54,022 nt of DNA from Acidobacteriota bacterium (GTDB taxonomy: Bacteria > Acidobacteriota > Blastocatellia > Pyrinomonadales > Pyrinomonadaceae), in contig QHXI01000077.1 in NCBI GenBank assembly GCA_003222895.1, forward strand, positions 1 through 54,022, read 5' to 3'. The notes beneath the pieces are model-generated. The model made no database searches. It had not been told where the DNA came from and saw only the letters and a program-made list of their open reading frames with translations. Within the stretch, counting starts at the first letter, position 1. Every line of letters begins with the position of its first letter. Below, one piece after another: positions 17,663 through 26,042 of the stretch. Made by a program: the position numbers and the translations under genes.

Positions 17663-17756
17663 TCAGCCACAGATTGGCACGGATTTACACGGATTAGAAG
17701 CAGAATTCGGGATTAGAAATCAAGCTGATCTGTGTCTATCTGTGAAAATCTGTGGC
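17663..17756. repeat. dispersed repeat G, inverted pair between divergent genes
   Basis: TCAGCCACAGATTGGCACGG...ATTTACACGGATT (17663-17695) and TGATCTGTGTCTATCTGTGA...AAATCTGTGGC (17726-17756) make up most of the spacer between the deacetylase and glycosyltransferase starts. Confidence 0.7.
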
Positions 17757-17791
17757 GAGTACAGTCATTCTGTATTGTACTATCACAGGCA

Positions 17792-18979
17792 GTGCTTCAC
17801 GGCAAATCGATCATCTGTTTCGGTGGCGAGGATTGGTGGTATCACCATCCGCATTCGAAGAATCACTTGATGCGACGGTTCGCGCGCGCTGGAAACAAAG
17901 TGATCTTCGTGAATTCGATATCGATGGGGCTGGCGCCGATCAAAAGCGGCGAGCTGCTGCCACGCGTGACGCGCAAGCTGAAGAGCTATGCAAAGCTCGC
18001 GCGCACAACCGAAGAAGGCATCACGGTCGTCTCACCCGTAGTCGTGCCTTTCTTTGGCAGTCGCGCAGCCACGGCCGCGAATCGGCGTTTGTTGACGACA
18101 CAGATTGCAATGCTGGCGAAACGTCGCGGATTAACGAATCCCATTCTTTGGATTGCGATTCCAACCGCTATTGACGTTGTCGGTCGTTTGCATGAATCGC
18201 TCGTCATCTATCACGTTTCTGACAAGTACGATGCCAACACGATGGATCATGCGACTGATCCTGAATTCATTCGCCGGCTTCACGATCGAGCAATCGACGC
18301 GGCGGATTTGATCTTCTATTCGAGCCGCAAACTTCTTTCGGAAGCGACGCGTGGTCGCGAAAAATCTTTTCTGCTTGAGCAGGCCGTCGATTTCGATCAT
18401 TGGTCGCGAATAAGCCGTGGCGAAGTGCGCGTGGCTGATGCAATCGAGCGAATCCCGCATCCACGTATCGGATATTTTGGCGCGATCGAGCCGTGGCTAA
18501 TCGATCAAGATTTGATCAAACAGGCTGCGGGCGAGCGGCCGGATTGGAACTGGATTTTCATCGGTAACAAGTCACGCGGATTAGAGATCGAGGACTTTGC
18601 TAATGTTCATTTCCTGCCGCCGGTTTCGTATCAAGAGTTGCCGAGCTACGCCGCGGGCTTCGATGTTTGCGTGCTGCCCTGGAACACCGAAGTAGAATTT
18701 ACGAGTTATGGTTCGGCGATCAAGGTGCGCGAGTATCTCGCCTCTGGCAAGCCCGTGGTGATTTCGCCTCTGCCGGAGTATGAATCGATGGGCGGCGTGC
18801 TGCGCATCGCGCGAAGCCGCGATCAATTTATTGAGATGGTTGGAGACGCGTTGCGCGAATCGGGATCTGACAAGGCAAACGCACGACAGCAAGCCGTGCG
18901 CGACGGCACTTGGGACGCGCGCGCCGAACGGGTTAGCGAGTTGATTGAGGATGCATTGCGATCAGTACTGCCCGCGTAA
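17792..18979 (+). CDS. glycosyltransferase (GT4-like)
   Basis: From GTG 17792 the product has about 395 residues. The frame extends up to 17732, but that part is repeat G, and the family-like sequence starts at GKSIICFGGEDWWYHHPHSKNHL. The C-terminal half has the sugar-nucleotide-binding features of GT-B enzymes: IGYFGAIEPWL, WIFIGNK, VHFLPPVSYQELPSYAAGFDVCVLPW and KVREYLASGKPVV. It probably transfers a sugar during glycan assembly on the cytoplasmic face. The exact start is uncertain because no ribosome site is clear. Confidence 0.75.
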   Translation: MLHGKSIICFGGEDWWYHHPHSKNHLMRRFARAGNKVIFVNSISMGLAPIKSGELLPRVTRKLKSYAKLARTTEEGITVVSPVVVPFFGSRAATAANRRLLTTQIAMLAKRRGLTNPILWIAIPTAIDVVGRLHESLVIYHVSDKYDANTMDHATDPEFIRRLHDRAIDAADLIFYSSRKLLSEATRGREKSFLLEQAVDFDHWSRISRGEVRVADAIERIPHPRIGYFGAIEPWLIDQDLIKQAAGERPDWNWIFIGNKSRGLEIEDFANVHFLPPVSYQELPSYAAGFDVCVLPWNTEVEFTSYGSAIKVREYLASGKPVVISPLPEYESMGGVLRIARSRDQFIEMVGDALRESGSDKANARQQAVRDGTWDARAERVSELIEDALRSVLPA

Positions 18980-18985
18980 GCTGGA

Positions 18986-19081
18986 GTCAGTACCATTCGC
19001 GTAAGCGAATGGGATCAAGAGGTCGCAATTGACCTCCAACGAGCGTCAATTAACCCATCCGCTTACGCGGATGGTACTGAC
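18986..19081. repeat. dispersed repeat A, inverted pair
   Basis: GTCAGTACCATTCGCGTAAG...CGAATGG (18986-19012) and CCATCCGCTTACGCGGATGG...TACTGAC (19055-19081) lie between convergent glycosyltransferase genes. The right arm encodes the last residues (SVPSA) and stop of the minus-strand gene. Confidence 0.75.
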
Positions 19082-20961
19082 TTCGTCGCTGCCGGTCGCG
19101 TGTTTCTTTGCGCGAGCAACTGAATGCCGCAACTGATCGCCGCTCCGGCAAACGCAAACAGCAAATAGTCAACAGCGAGCACGTACCGATATTCTGTGTG
19201 CACGATCGATTGCACCGTAAAGAAGTAAATCGGCACCAACAACAAAATCACCAGCGCTGTGCTTTGCTTCCTAAAGATCACAATCAGTAAACCGATAATC
19301 GCCAGCGGTAACATCACCGCGGTAACGAATAGTTTTTGGATTGCATGGACAATGAATCGTGGATAGCGTGTCCAGAGAAATCGCGCCGGGCCTAGCTCAT
19401 AAAGTTTGATGTTGCCGACGTGAACGATGGGACGCGGTGGATTCGACGCTTCGTTACTAAAGACCAGCTGAACTCTCTCATTCTTACCGGGCACAAACGG
19501 GATCGCGACCAAAGCCACGGGTTGGTCCGCGGGCTTGGTATTCTCAAGTGCTTCAACGATCGTAGACGAATAGATACTGTCGTTCGTGCTGATCACGCTG
19601 ATTCTCATTCGCCCGCTCGCCGTTTTCGTCGGAATAATGAACACATAATCAGTGTTCCCCTTCACCTGAACCACGTTTGACGAGAATTGTTTTCCATATT
19701 TCGAATCATCGCCAATAAGATTGAGCGTATCGGTCAAAGGTTCATGAGTGACTTTTGCCTGGGGCGAAAAACCGATTCCCGAGAAAGACAACTCCGACGG
19801 CGTGCCTGTCCAAACCGGATTCAAACCATCGGTCGCCAGCGAGTGACTGATGGGCGGTTCGACGGCGACAAGTCGCGACCGCTCCAAACGGACCATCGAT
19901 GAAGCCCGTCTGGCCATCACTCCGGCAAACCAAAAAGGATGCGCACCGATGATCGCGAAGCCACGCGACAGACGCGCGCGCTCACGTTCGACGCCGTCGG
20001 GTTTGAAGAGCGTGCCGTAATAATCCGGGCGCTGATAAATTTCGGCTTCCTGCTTCATGATTCCCATATCGGTGGAGGGAACGCCGAGTAGTCCATCCTT
20101 GTCGTAATCGGCGATGCCTTCGAGCAAAGTTTGGCCGGCGCCCAGCGAAAGCGGAATGAATCGATGAAAGACGACTGCGTTTCGGATCGTCAGCGGCAGA
20201 ACGATCAGCAGTGTTCCGAAGACGACCGCTAACATAAATTTCCAAACTGGAGCACCGTCATCTTTCCCTCGGTTCGCGCTCGCGCTCTTTCTGTTCATCA
20301 ATAGCAACGGCACAGCCGCGGCGACGAAGAGCGTTAGCAGCATCGCGTTCGCTCTCAACCAGCACGAAACTCCGATCAAGGCGCCGACGATTGCGAAGGT
20401 CACGAGCCGCGGAGTCTTTGATGCGCGCGCCAGCAAGTAGAGCGCGATCAGGATCGGCAAGACGCAGATCGAATCGGGCAAAAGTAGAACTGCGTTCCAT
20501 GCAAACTGCGGCGACAGCGCCGCAAGCAAGCCGGCAATCGCTCCCGCGCTCGGCGGCAAAAGTTCCGCGACTATTAAAAATATGAGGACGGCCGCCAATG
20601 CATCCGCAAAAATCTGTACGAACTGCACGCCATTGTCTGATTGCCCGAATAATTTGTAGGTCAACGCGAGGAGAATTGAATAGCCGGGCGGATGGCCGAG
20701 ATTGTTCAAATCAGCGAGCGGTGACGATGAACCAAGAAACGATCGGATGCCGCCTTCGTTGAGTAGTTGGGCTATTCGCTTGTAGTCAGCCGTGACTGCG
20801 GTTTGTACTTTTCCGACTTCGAGACGTGTATCATGCCAACTAAGCACGCGCACGCCGAAGGCGAGCAGAAAAATCGCAACAGCAATGGCCAGGCGCGTGC
20901 GAGACAAAGATGAAGTTATGGAAGAGGCAGAATGTCCAGCTATGTTTGCATCTTGTCTCAT
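19063..20961 (-). CDS. membrane glycosyltransferase, GT39/ArnT-like
   Basis: The 632-residue protein has many hydrophobic segments. After a short cytosolic start there is a membrane helix at about 23-40. A first periplasmic-loop acidic/His region follows (VTADYKRIAQ ... NNLGHPPGYSILLAL), typical of polyprenyl-phosphate-sugar-using GT-C enzymes. Further helices run to about 275, then a soluble region (about 290-510), then four C-terminal helices. The likely role is transfer of a sugar from a lipid carrier outside the membrane. The soluble region includes a beta-rich part (about 390-510) that may bind carbohydrate. Its C-terminal SVPSA and stop are repeat A sequence. Confidence 0.7.
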   Translation of the reverse strand: MRQDANIAGHSASSITSSLSRTRLAIAVAIFLLAFGVRVLSWHDTRLEVGKVQTAVTADYKRIAQLLNEGGIRSFLGSSSPLADLNNLGHPPGYSILLALTYKLFGQSDNGVQFVQIFADALAAVLIFLIVAELLPPSAGAIAGLLAALSPQFAWNAVLLLPDSICVLPILIALYLLARASKTPRLVTFAIVGALIGVSCWLRANAMLLTLFVAAAVPLLLMNRKSASANRGKDDGAPVWKFMLAVVFGTLLIVLPLTIRNAVVFHRFIPLSLGAGQTLLEGIADYDKDGLLGVPSTDMGIMKQEAEIYQRPDYYGTLFKPDGVERERARLSRGFAIIGAHPFWFAGVMARRASSMVRLERSRLVAVEPPISHSLATDGLNPVWTGTPSELSFSGIGFSPQAKVTHEPLTDTLNLIGDDSKYGKQFSSNVVQVKGNTDYVFIIPTKTASGRMRISVISTNDSIYSSTIVEALENTKPADQPVALVAIPFVPGKNERVQLVFSNEASNPPRPIVHVGNIKLYELGPARFLWTRYPRFIVHAIQKLFVTAVMLPLAIIGLLIVIFRKQSTALVILLLVPIYFFTVQSIVHTEYRYVLAVDYLLFAFAGAAISCGIQLLAQRNTRPAATKSVPSA

Positions 20962-20963
20962 TC

Positions 20964-21094
20964 ACACCTCGCTTCAGCGAGGTGTACCAGAAACCTCTCA
21001 AACAGGCAAAGCCGTTTCAACGGCTTATGAATAAACGGTTGAAACCGTTTCTCGGTTACTCGTGCTCCTAATCACCTCGCTGAAGCGAGGTGTG
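20964..21094. repeat. cluster of perfect palindromes (repeat D) between divergent genes
   Basis: Four palindromes follow one another: ACACCTCGCTTCAGCGAGGTGT cut to its core CACCTCGCTTCAGCGAGGTG (20965-20984), AAGCCGTTTCAACGGCTT (21009-21026), AAACGGTTGAAACCGTTT (21033-21050) and CACCTCGCTGAAGCGAGGTG (21073-21092). The outer two are inverted copies of each other. Together they occupy nearly the whole 143 bp between the two start codons. Confidence 0.8.
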
Positions 21095-21104
21095 AATGAT
21101 AAGT

Positions 21105-23045
21105 ATGTGCGGTATCAGCGGACTCATAACCCAGAATCCTGAGGCGCACATCGGCGCGATGTTGAAGAGCATCGAGCATCGCGGGCGTGACGATGAAGGT
21201 GTGTGGACCTCGACGATCAACGATGAAGGACAGAGCGTTTGTTTGGGGCATCGACGTCTGTCAATCATCGACACCAGCAGCGCGGGACATCAGCCGATGC
21301 TTTCACGCGATAGTCGGTTCGTAATAATCCTCAACGGCGAGATTTATAACTATCGCGAGCTGCGCGAACAACTCTCCGGCAAGGGTCACGTCTTTCGCAC
21401 GCAGGCCGACACTGAAGTTTTGCTGGCGGCTTGGGCAGAGTGGGGAAGCGATTGTCTGGCGAAATTGAACGGCATGTTTGCGTTCGCTCTCTGGGACGAC
21501 CGAGAGCGATCGTTATTTCTCGTCCGCGATCACGTTGGCATCAAGCCGCTTTATTACGTTGCGTGTCAGAAGCCCGACCGTGAGGGAGGGCATGCCCCGT
21601 TTGCGTTCGCTTCTGAAATCAAATCGATCCTCGCGAGCGGGTTAATCAAAGCCGAACTCGATCACGAATCGCTCCATCAGTTTCTGACCTTTCTCTGGGC
21701 GCCCGATCCGAACACGCTCTTCAAAGGAATCAAGACTGTGCCGCCGGGTCATTTCGTGAAGTGGCACAATGGCGGACTCTCTGTCCATCAATGGTGGGAT
21801 ATTTCCTTCGACGATATCGACTCAGGTAAGAGCGAGCAGTGGTGGCAGGAGCAAGTCCTGGAAACACTCGATCGTGTGGTGAAGCTCGAGATGGTTGCCG
21901 ACGTGCCGCTCGGATCGTTTCTCTCTGGCGGAGTGGATTCTTCAGCTATTGCCGCGATGATGAAGCGTCACAGTGACGGACGGCGAATCGAAACCTACAC
22001 GATTGGGATGGAAGCTGAAGATTTGCGTTTCGACATCATTCCTGACGATGTGCAGTGGGCGCGCAAAGTCAATCAACAGCTCGACACTGATTATCACGAG
22101 ATCATTCTGAAACCTGACGTGACGGAACTGCTTCCCAAGCTTGTCTATCATATGGACGAGCCCGCGATCGACATGGCCATTCCGACTTATCTGGTTTCGC
22201 GAGCGGCGCGCGAAACGATGCGCGTGATGTTGAGCGGCATGGGCGGTGACGAAGTTTTCGCCGGCTATCCGCGACAGATGGCGATGCAGATTGCCGGTGC
22301 ATTTGATCCTGTGCCGCAACTCTTGCGAAGACCTGTGATGAAAGCCTTGGCGGCCGTATTGCCAGGCGGTATCCCCGGCAAGTTAACCGCGCCGCTGCGC
22401 AATGCGAAGAAGTTTGCGCGCAGCGCGGCACTCGATTTCGAGAATCGTTATCTTGGGTTCGAAACTTACTTCACTGATGAAGCGAAGCAGCGAATCTACT
22501 CGGATGAATTGCGAGGGCGCACGCGCGGGCTTGATGCTTATCACCAGCATCGAGCATATTTTGCGAAAGCAAGGAACGCCGCGCCACTCAATCAACTGCT
22601 CTACGTCGATATGAAAACGTTTTTGCCGTGTCTGAACTTAATGACGACGGACAAGACCTCGATGGCCGCGAATCTGGAAGTGCGCGTGCCGTTTCTGAAT
22701 CAGGAAATGTTGAAGCTCACCGCGCGTATGCCGGCTGGTCTCAAACTCAAGGGTTTGAAGCGCAAATACATTTTGAAGAAGGCCGCGGAGAAACTCTTGC
22801 CACGCGATGTGGTGTGGCGAAAGAAAGCTGGATTCGGAGCGCCCATTCGATCATGGCTGCGCGGCGCTCTGCGTCCAATGGTTGAAGATTTATTGTCGGA
22901 AGAGACGATCAGGCGGCGCGGATTGTTTCGGCCGGAAGAAGTGCGAAGGATTATCGATGCGAACCTTTCGGGTCGGGAAGACTTTAACCTGCAGGTCTTT
23001 CAACTTTTGAATTTGGAGTTGTGGATGCGGGCGTTTATTGATTAG
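21105..23045 (+). CDS. asnB: asparagine synthase (glutamine-hydrolysing)
   Basis: ATG 21105 is chosen over ATG 21096 because it puts Cys at position 2 (MCGISG), the nucleophile of the glutaminase domain once Met is removed. The class II amidotransferase domain spans about 1-200 (SIEHRGRDD, LNGEIYNYRELR, DHVGIKPLYY). The synthetase domain follows with the pyrophosphate loop LSGGVDSSA. The product has 646 residues. Members in glycan clusters often amidate sugar carboxylates, and the neighbouring nucleotide-sugar dehydrogenase would make uronic acids, so that role is plausible. Residues about 153-165 (ACQKPDREGGHAP) are an extra loop encoded by dispersed repeat J. Confidence 0.9.
   Translation: MCGISGLITQNPEAHIGAMLKSIEHRGRDDEGVWTSTINDEGQSVCLGHRRLSIIDTSSAGHQPMLSRDSRFVIILNGEIYNYRELREQLSGKGHVFRTQADTEVLLAAWAEWGSDCLAKLNGMFAFALWDDRERSLFLVRDHVGIKPLYYVACQKPDREGGHAPFAFASEIKSILASGLIKAELDHESLHQFLTFLWAPDPNTLFKGIKTVPPGHFVKWHNGGLSVHQWWDISFDDIDSGKSEQWWQEQVLETLDRVVKLEMVADVPLGSFLSGGVDSSAIAAMMKRHSDGRRIETYTIGMEAEDLRFDIIPDDVQWARKVNQQLDTDYHEIILKPDVTELLPKLVYHMDEPAIDMAIPTYLVSRAARETMRVMLSGMGGDEVFAGYPRQMAMQIAGAFDPVPQLLRRPVMKALAAVLPGGIPGKLTAPLRNAKKFARSAALDFENRYLGFETYFTDEAKQRIYSDELRGRTRGLDAYHQHRAYFAKARNAAPLNQLLYVDMKTFLPCLNLMTTDKTSMAANLEVRVPFLNQEMLKLTARMPAGLKLKGLKRKYILKKAAEKLLPRDVVWRKKAGFGAPIRSWLRGALRPMVEDLLSEETIRRRGLFRPEEVRRIIDANLSGREDFNLQVFQLLNLELWMRAFID
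21563..21594 (+). repeat. dispersed repeat J inside asnB
   Basis: GTGTCAGAAGCCCGACCGTG...AGGGAGGGCATG matches the intergenic copy at 41512-41545, which differs at only a few bases. It also matches copies at 41611-41640 (inverted) and 49982-50010. Here it is read in frame within the glutaminase domain. Confidence 0.7.
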
Positions 23046-23060
23046 TGGTGAAGACGAATA

Positions 23061-23158
23061 AGCCACAGATGAACGCGGATTGAGGCAGATCAGATTTAAA
23101 TTCAACCTGGCAGTCTAATGGTTTTCTTATCCGCGTATATTCGTGTAAATCTGCGGCT
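23061..23158. repeat. dispersed repeat G, inverted pair
   Basis: AGCCACAGATGAACGCGGAT (from 23061) and TATCCGCGTATATTCGTGTA...AATCTGCGGCT (23128-23158) form a pair in the spacer between the convergent asnB and dehydrogenase genes. It may end both transcripts. Confidence 0.65.
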
Positions 23159-23169
23159 AATTTGTTGCA

Positions 23170-24408
23170 CTACAACCGAATTATCCGCGCCGCGCTCTTG
23201 CTGCGCACATCACCGTTCAGCGCATTCCGCGTGTCGACCACCAGCGGCGCCAGTTCAGTCACGCGCCCATAATCGATTTGGCTGTGGTCGGTAACGATCA
23301 CGATGCAGTCGGCAGATTTAATTTCATCGTCAGTTAATTCAACCGATGATAGAGGCTCGCCGCTGCCTTCCGTGTGCGAATCGTTAAAGCTCACTTCGCG
23401 GACAAATGGATCGTGATAGTGCACCTCGCAGCCTTTCTCGCGCAGCCGATCAATGATCGACAGCTCGGCGACGAGTTGCACGACGTGCTCAGGCATGCGC
23501 GAATTTACTTCTTCCGCCAGGCCGATGAAGCGCGAATCGAAACCGTGCTGTCTAGCTTTCCACGAAAGATAATGCGGGTCGAGCGGAATGCAGTGGCCGC
23601 CGATTCCCGGACCGGGATAAAAGGGCATGAACCCGAACGGCTTGGTTGCCGCCGCGCGAATCACTTCCCACGTATCGATGCCGAGCGCGTAGCACAGCCG
23701 CGCCATCTCGTTCGCCATGCCGATGTTCACCGCGCGAAAAGTATTTTCAAGCAGCTTGGCGGCTTCGGCGACGCGCGCCGAAGTCACCGCGTGAACATCA
23801 TTGACGATCTGCGAATAGAGAGCGGCAGCGGCTGCGGTTGAATCATCGGTTACGCCGCCGACGACTTTCGGAATGTTATGAGTTTTGAATTGCGGATTGC
23901 CCGGATCGACGCGTTCCGGTGAAAACGCAAGCAGAAAATCTTCGTCGAGCTTCTGCCCAGTCCCTTCGAACATCGGCAGCAGCACTTCGTCGGTCGTGCC
24001 CGGATAGGTCGTCGACTCGAGAATGATTAGCTGACCACGACGCAGACGCTTTCTGATCTCTTCTGCTGCCGCAAGGATGAACGAGACGTCCGGTTCCTTG
24101 GTCTTTCTCAGCGGTGTCGGCACGCAGATGATGATTACGTCGCAGTCCTTCAAGTGATCGAAATCCGTGGTCGCTTTCAATCGCCCTGCATCGACGGCTT
24201 CCTTGATCGATTCCGGCGCGACATCGCCGATATAAGATTTGCCTGAGTTGATCTGCTCGACCTTGTTTGCGTCGACTTCGAATCCCATCGCATTGAAAGC
24301 CTTCGAGGCAAACTCAGTCGCCAACGGCAAGCCAACGTAACCGAGTCCGATTACGCCAACCCGCGCGCGTTTATCTCTAATTAGATTGATAAGTTCGTCT
24401 TTGATCAT
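23170..24408 (-). CDS. nucleotide-sugar (UDP-GlcNAc/ManNAc type) dehydrogenase with an internal deletion
   Basis: The 412-residue protein is of the UDP-glucose/UDP-N-acetylhexosamine dehydrogenase family, which oxidises C6 of a nucleotide sugar with two NAD+. The NAD motif GVIGLGYVGLPLA (about 18-30), ESTTYPGTT, NTFRAVNIGMANE and the catalytic GIGGHC (Cys273) are intact. After VVQLVAEL (about residue 315) the sequence jumps directly to SIIDRLREKGCEVHYHDPF. Relatives carry about 30-35 more residues here, including the first strand of the C-terminal domain (G-A/L-A-Y-K...D-x-R-E-S-P), which holds substrate-binding Lys and Arg. The reading frame is kept. Activity is doubtful. Confidence 0.8.
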   Translation of the reverse strand: MIKDELINLIRDKRARVGVIGLGYVGLPLATEFASKAFNAMGFEVDANKVEQINSGKSYIGDVAPESIKEAVDAGRLKATTDFDHLKDCDVIIICVPTPLRKTKEPDVSFILAAAEEIRKRLRRGQLIILESTTYPGTTDEVLLPMFEGTGQKLDEDFLLAFSPERVDPGNPQFKTHNIPKVVGGVTDDSTAAAAALYSQIVNDVHAVTSARVAEAAKLLENTFRAVNIGMANEMARLCYALGIDTWEVIRAAATKPFGFMPFYPGPGIGGHCIPLDPHYLSWKARQHGFDSRFIGLAEEVNSRMPEHVVQLVAELSIIDRLREKGCEVHYHDPFVREVSFNDSHTEGSGEPLSSVELTDDEIKSADCIVIVTDHSQIDYGRVTELAPLVVDTRNALNGDVRSKSAARIIRL

Positions 24409-24504
24409 GAATTGTTACTTGAGAATGATTGCAAATCATAAAGGCAGCACACGCCAAAGCCAAATAGCCCGTGACCAGTGAACGACGTTCCGTAAATCAT
24501 CGCC

Positions 24505-24600
24505 TGCGACTCCGTAGGAGCCGAATGTTTATAGTCACCGAAGCCAATTGAAACATAAGCTCCTTTTGGAGCGAAATATTGTCCGCGCTAGCTCTTGAAC
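24505..24600. repeat. CTCCGTAGGAGC-type repeat in the amt upstream region
   Basis: CTCCGTAGGAGCCGAATGTT (near 24510) and GCTCCTTTTGGAGCGAAATA (near 24569) are related hairpin-forming units with the same following sequence. A third imperfect GGAGC unit is near 24625, and GTCCCTAACGGGAC lies near 24671. These fill the middle of the 384-bp spacer 24409-24792, in which no gene was seen. Confidence 0.5.
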
Positions 24601-24792
24601 AGCGATCCAACATTCCGCTGCTGAAGGAGCTTGCTGAATCCTCTATCGAATCGCGTTCTATGAATATTGCGTCCCTAACGGGACTTCAGAAATCTTGATC
24701 GCTCGCTCGAAAGGCGTATTATGCCGCAACGGTTTGTCGTCCGAGCAGCAGGATCGCTTGGTTCATTCGCCTAATCCGATAAAGGAGAAACA

Positions 24793-26040
24793 ATGCCCCC
24801 TCTAACCATCGATACCGGTAACACGGCTTTCATGCTGCTCTGCTCAAGTCTCGTCATGCTGATGACCCCGGGCCTTGCATTCTTTTACGGAGGCTTAGTA
24901 GGACGCAAGAACGTGCTGGCGATAATGATTCAGAGCTTCGTGTCCATGGGTTGGACCACTGTGTTGTGGTGGGCGTTTGGTTTCTCGGTCTGCTTCAGCG
25001 GCGACATGAAGAGCGGCACGGATTTCTTCGGCATCCTCGGTAACTTTCATTGGGCCTTTCTCCGCGGCATCACTTTGGACACGCCTTCTCTGATCAACCC
25101 GTCGATCCCGATGATTGTTTTCTGTGCTTACCAGATGATGTTTGCGATCATCACTCCCGCGCTGATTACGGGAGCGTTTGCGAATCGCGTGACATTCAAA
25201 GCGTACATGCTGTTTCTCACCGGCTGGCTCACGTTGGTTTACTTTCCGTTTGTCCATATGGTTTGGGGCGGCGGCATCATGGCGAGTTGGGGCGTGCTGG
25301 ATTTCGCGGGCGGCATTGTCGTTCACAACATCGCCGGCATCGCGGCCCTGGCATCAGTTTTGTACGTCGGCCGGCGCAAGGTTGCGGATCACGGGCCGCA
25401 CTCGATACCTCTCGTTGCTTTGGGCACAGGTTTGCTCTGGTTCGGCTGGTACGGCTTCAACGCGGGCAGCGAGTTTCGGGTCGATTCGGTCACCGCGGTG
25501 GCTTTTCTGAATACTGACCTCGCGGCGAGCTTTGCCGCGATCGCCTGGCTGTGCATGGACTGGATGACCACGAAGAAGCCGAAGTTTCTTGGCTTGCTCA
25601 CCGGCGCCGTAGCCGGCCTGGCCACGATCACGCCGGCCGCAGGTTATGTTTCTCCAGCGACGGCCTGCCTGATTGGGATCATCTCTGGTCTGGTTTGCTT
25701 TTATGCGGTGGCTTTGAAAAATAAGCTCCGCTGGGATGATGCGCTGGATGTTTGGGGCGTGCACGGTGTCGGCGGCTTTCTCGGCATCGTGCTGTGCGGC
25801 GTCTTCGCCACTACGTTATTCAATCCGGCCGGCGCGGATGGTCTGCTGCGCGGCAACTCGCGTTTCTTTCTGGTGCAACTTGGCGCGGTGCTGCTCTCTT
25901 CGCTGTGGGCGTTTGTCTTTACTTACGCGATGCTCTGGATCATCGATCGCATCACCGCAGTAAAAGTCGATGAAGCCGGAGAGACCGCGGGCCTCGACAT
26001 GTCGATTCACGGCGAAGCGGCCTACGTCGAAAGCATTTGA
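24793..26040 (+). CDS. amt: ammonium transporter (Amt family)
   Basis: The 415-residue membrane protein has about eleven hydrophobic segments. Amt signatures are clear: NTAFMLLCSSLVMLMTPGLAFFYGG at the start (shown in two parts: NTAFMLLCSSLVMLM, then TPGLAFFYGG), FVHMVWGGG, DFAGGIVVHNIAGIAAL with the first pore His, and WGVHGVGGFLG with the second. A good AAAGGAG ribosome site precedes ATG 24793. It conducts ammonium across the inner membrane. No glnK-type PII gene lies next to it, unlike the usual glnK-amtB pair. The stop is followed directly by the broken oxidoreductase gene. Confidence 0.92.
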   Translation: MPPLTIDTGNTAFMLLCSSLVMLMTPGLAFFYGGLVGRKNVLAIMIQSFVSMGWTTVLWWAFGFSVCFSGDMKSGTDFFGILGNFHWAFLRGITLDTPSLINPSIPMIVFCAYQMMFAIITPALITGAFANRVTFKAYMLFLTGWLTLVYFPFVHMVWGGGIMASWGVLDFAGGIVVHNIAGIAALASVLYVGRRKVADHGPHSIPLVALGTGLLWFGWYGFNAGSEFRVDSVTAVAFLNTDLAASFAAIAWLCMDWMTTKKPKFLGLLTGAVAGLATITPAAGYVSPATACLIGIISGLVCFYAVALKNKLRWDDALDVWGVHGVGGFLGIVLCGVFATTLFNPAGADGLLRGNSRFFLVQLGAVLLSSLWAFVFTYAMLWIIDRITAVKVDEAGETAGLDMSIHGEAAYVESI

Positions 26041-26042
26041 GG

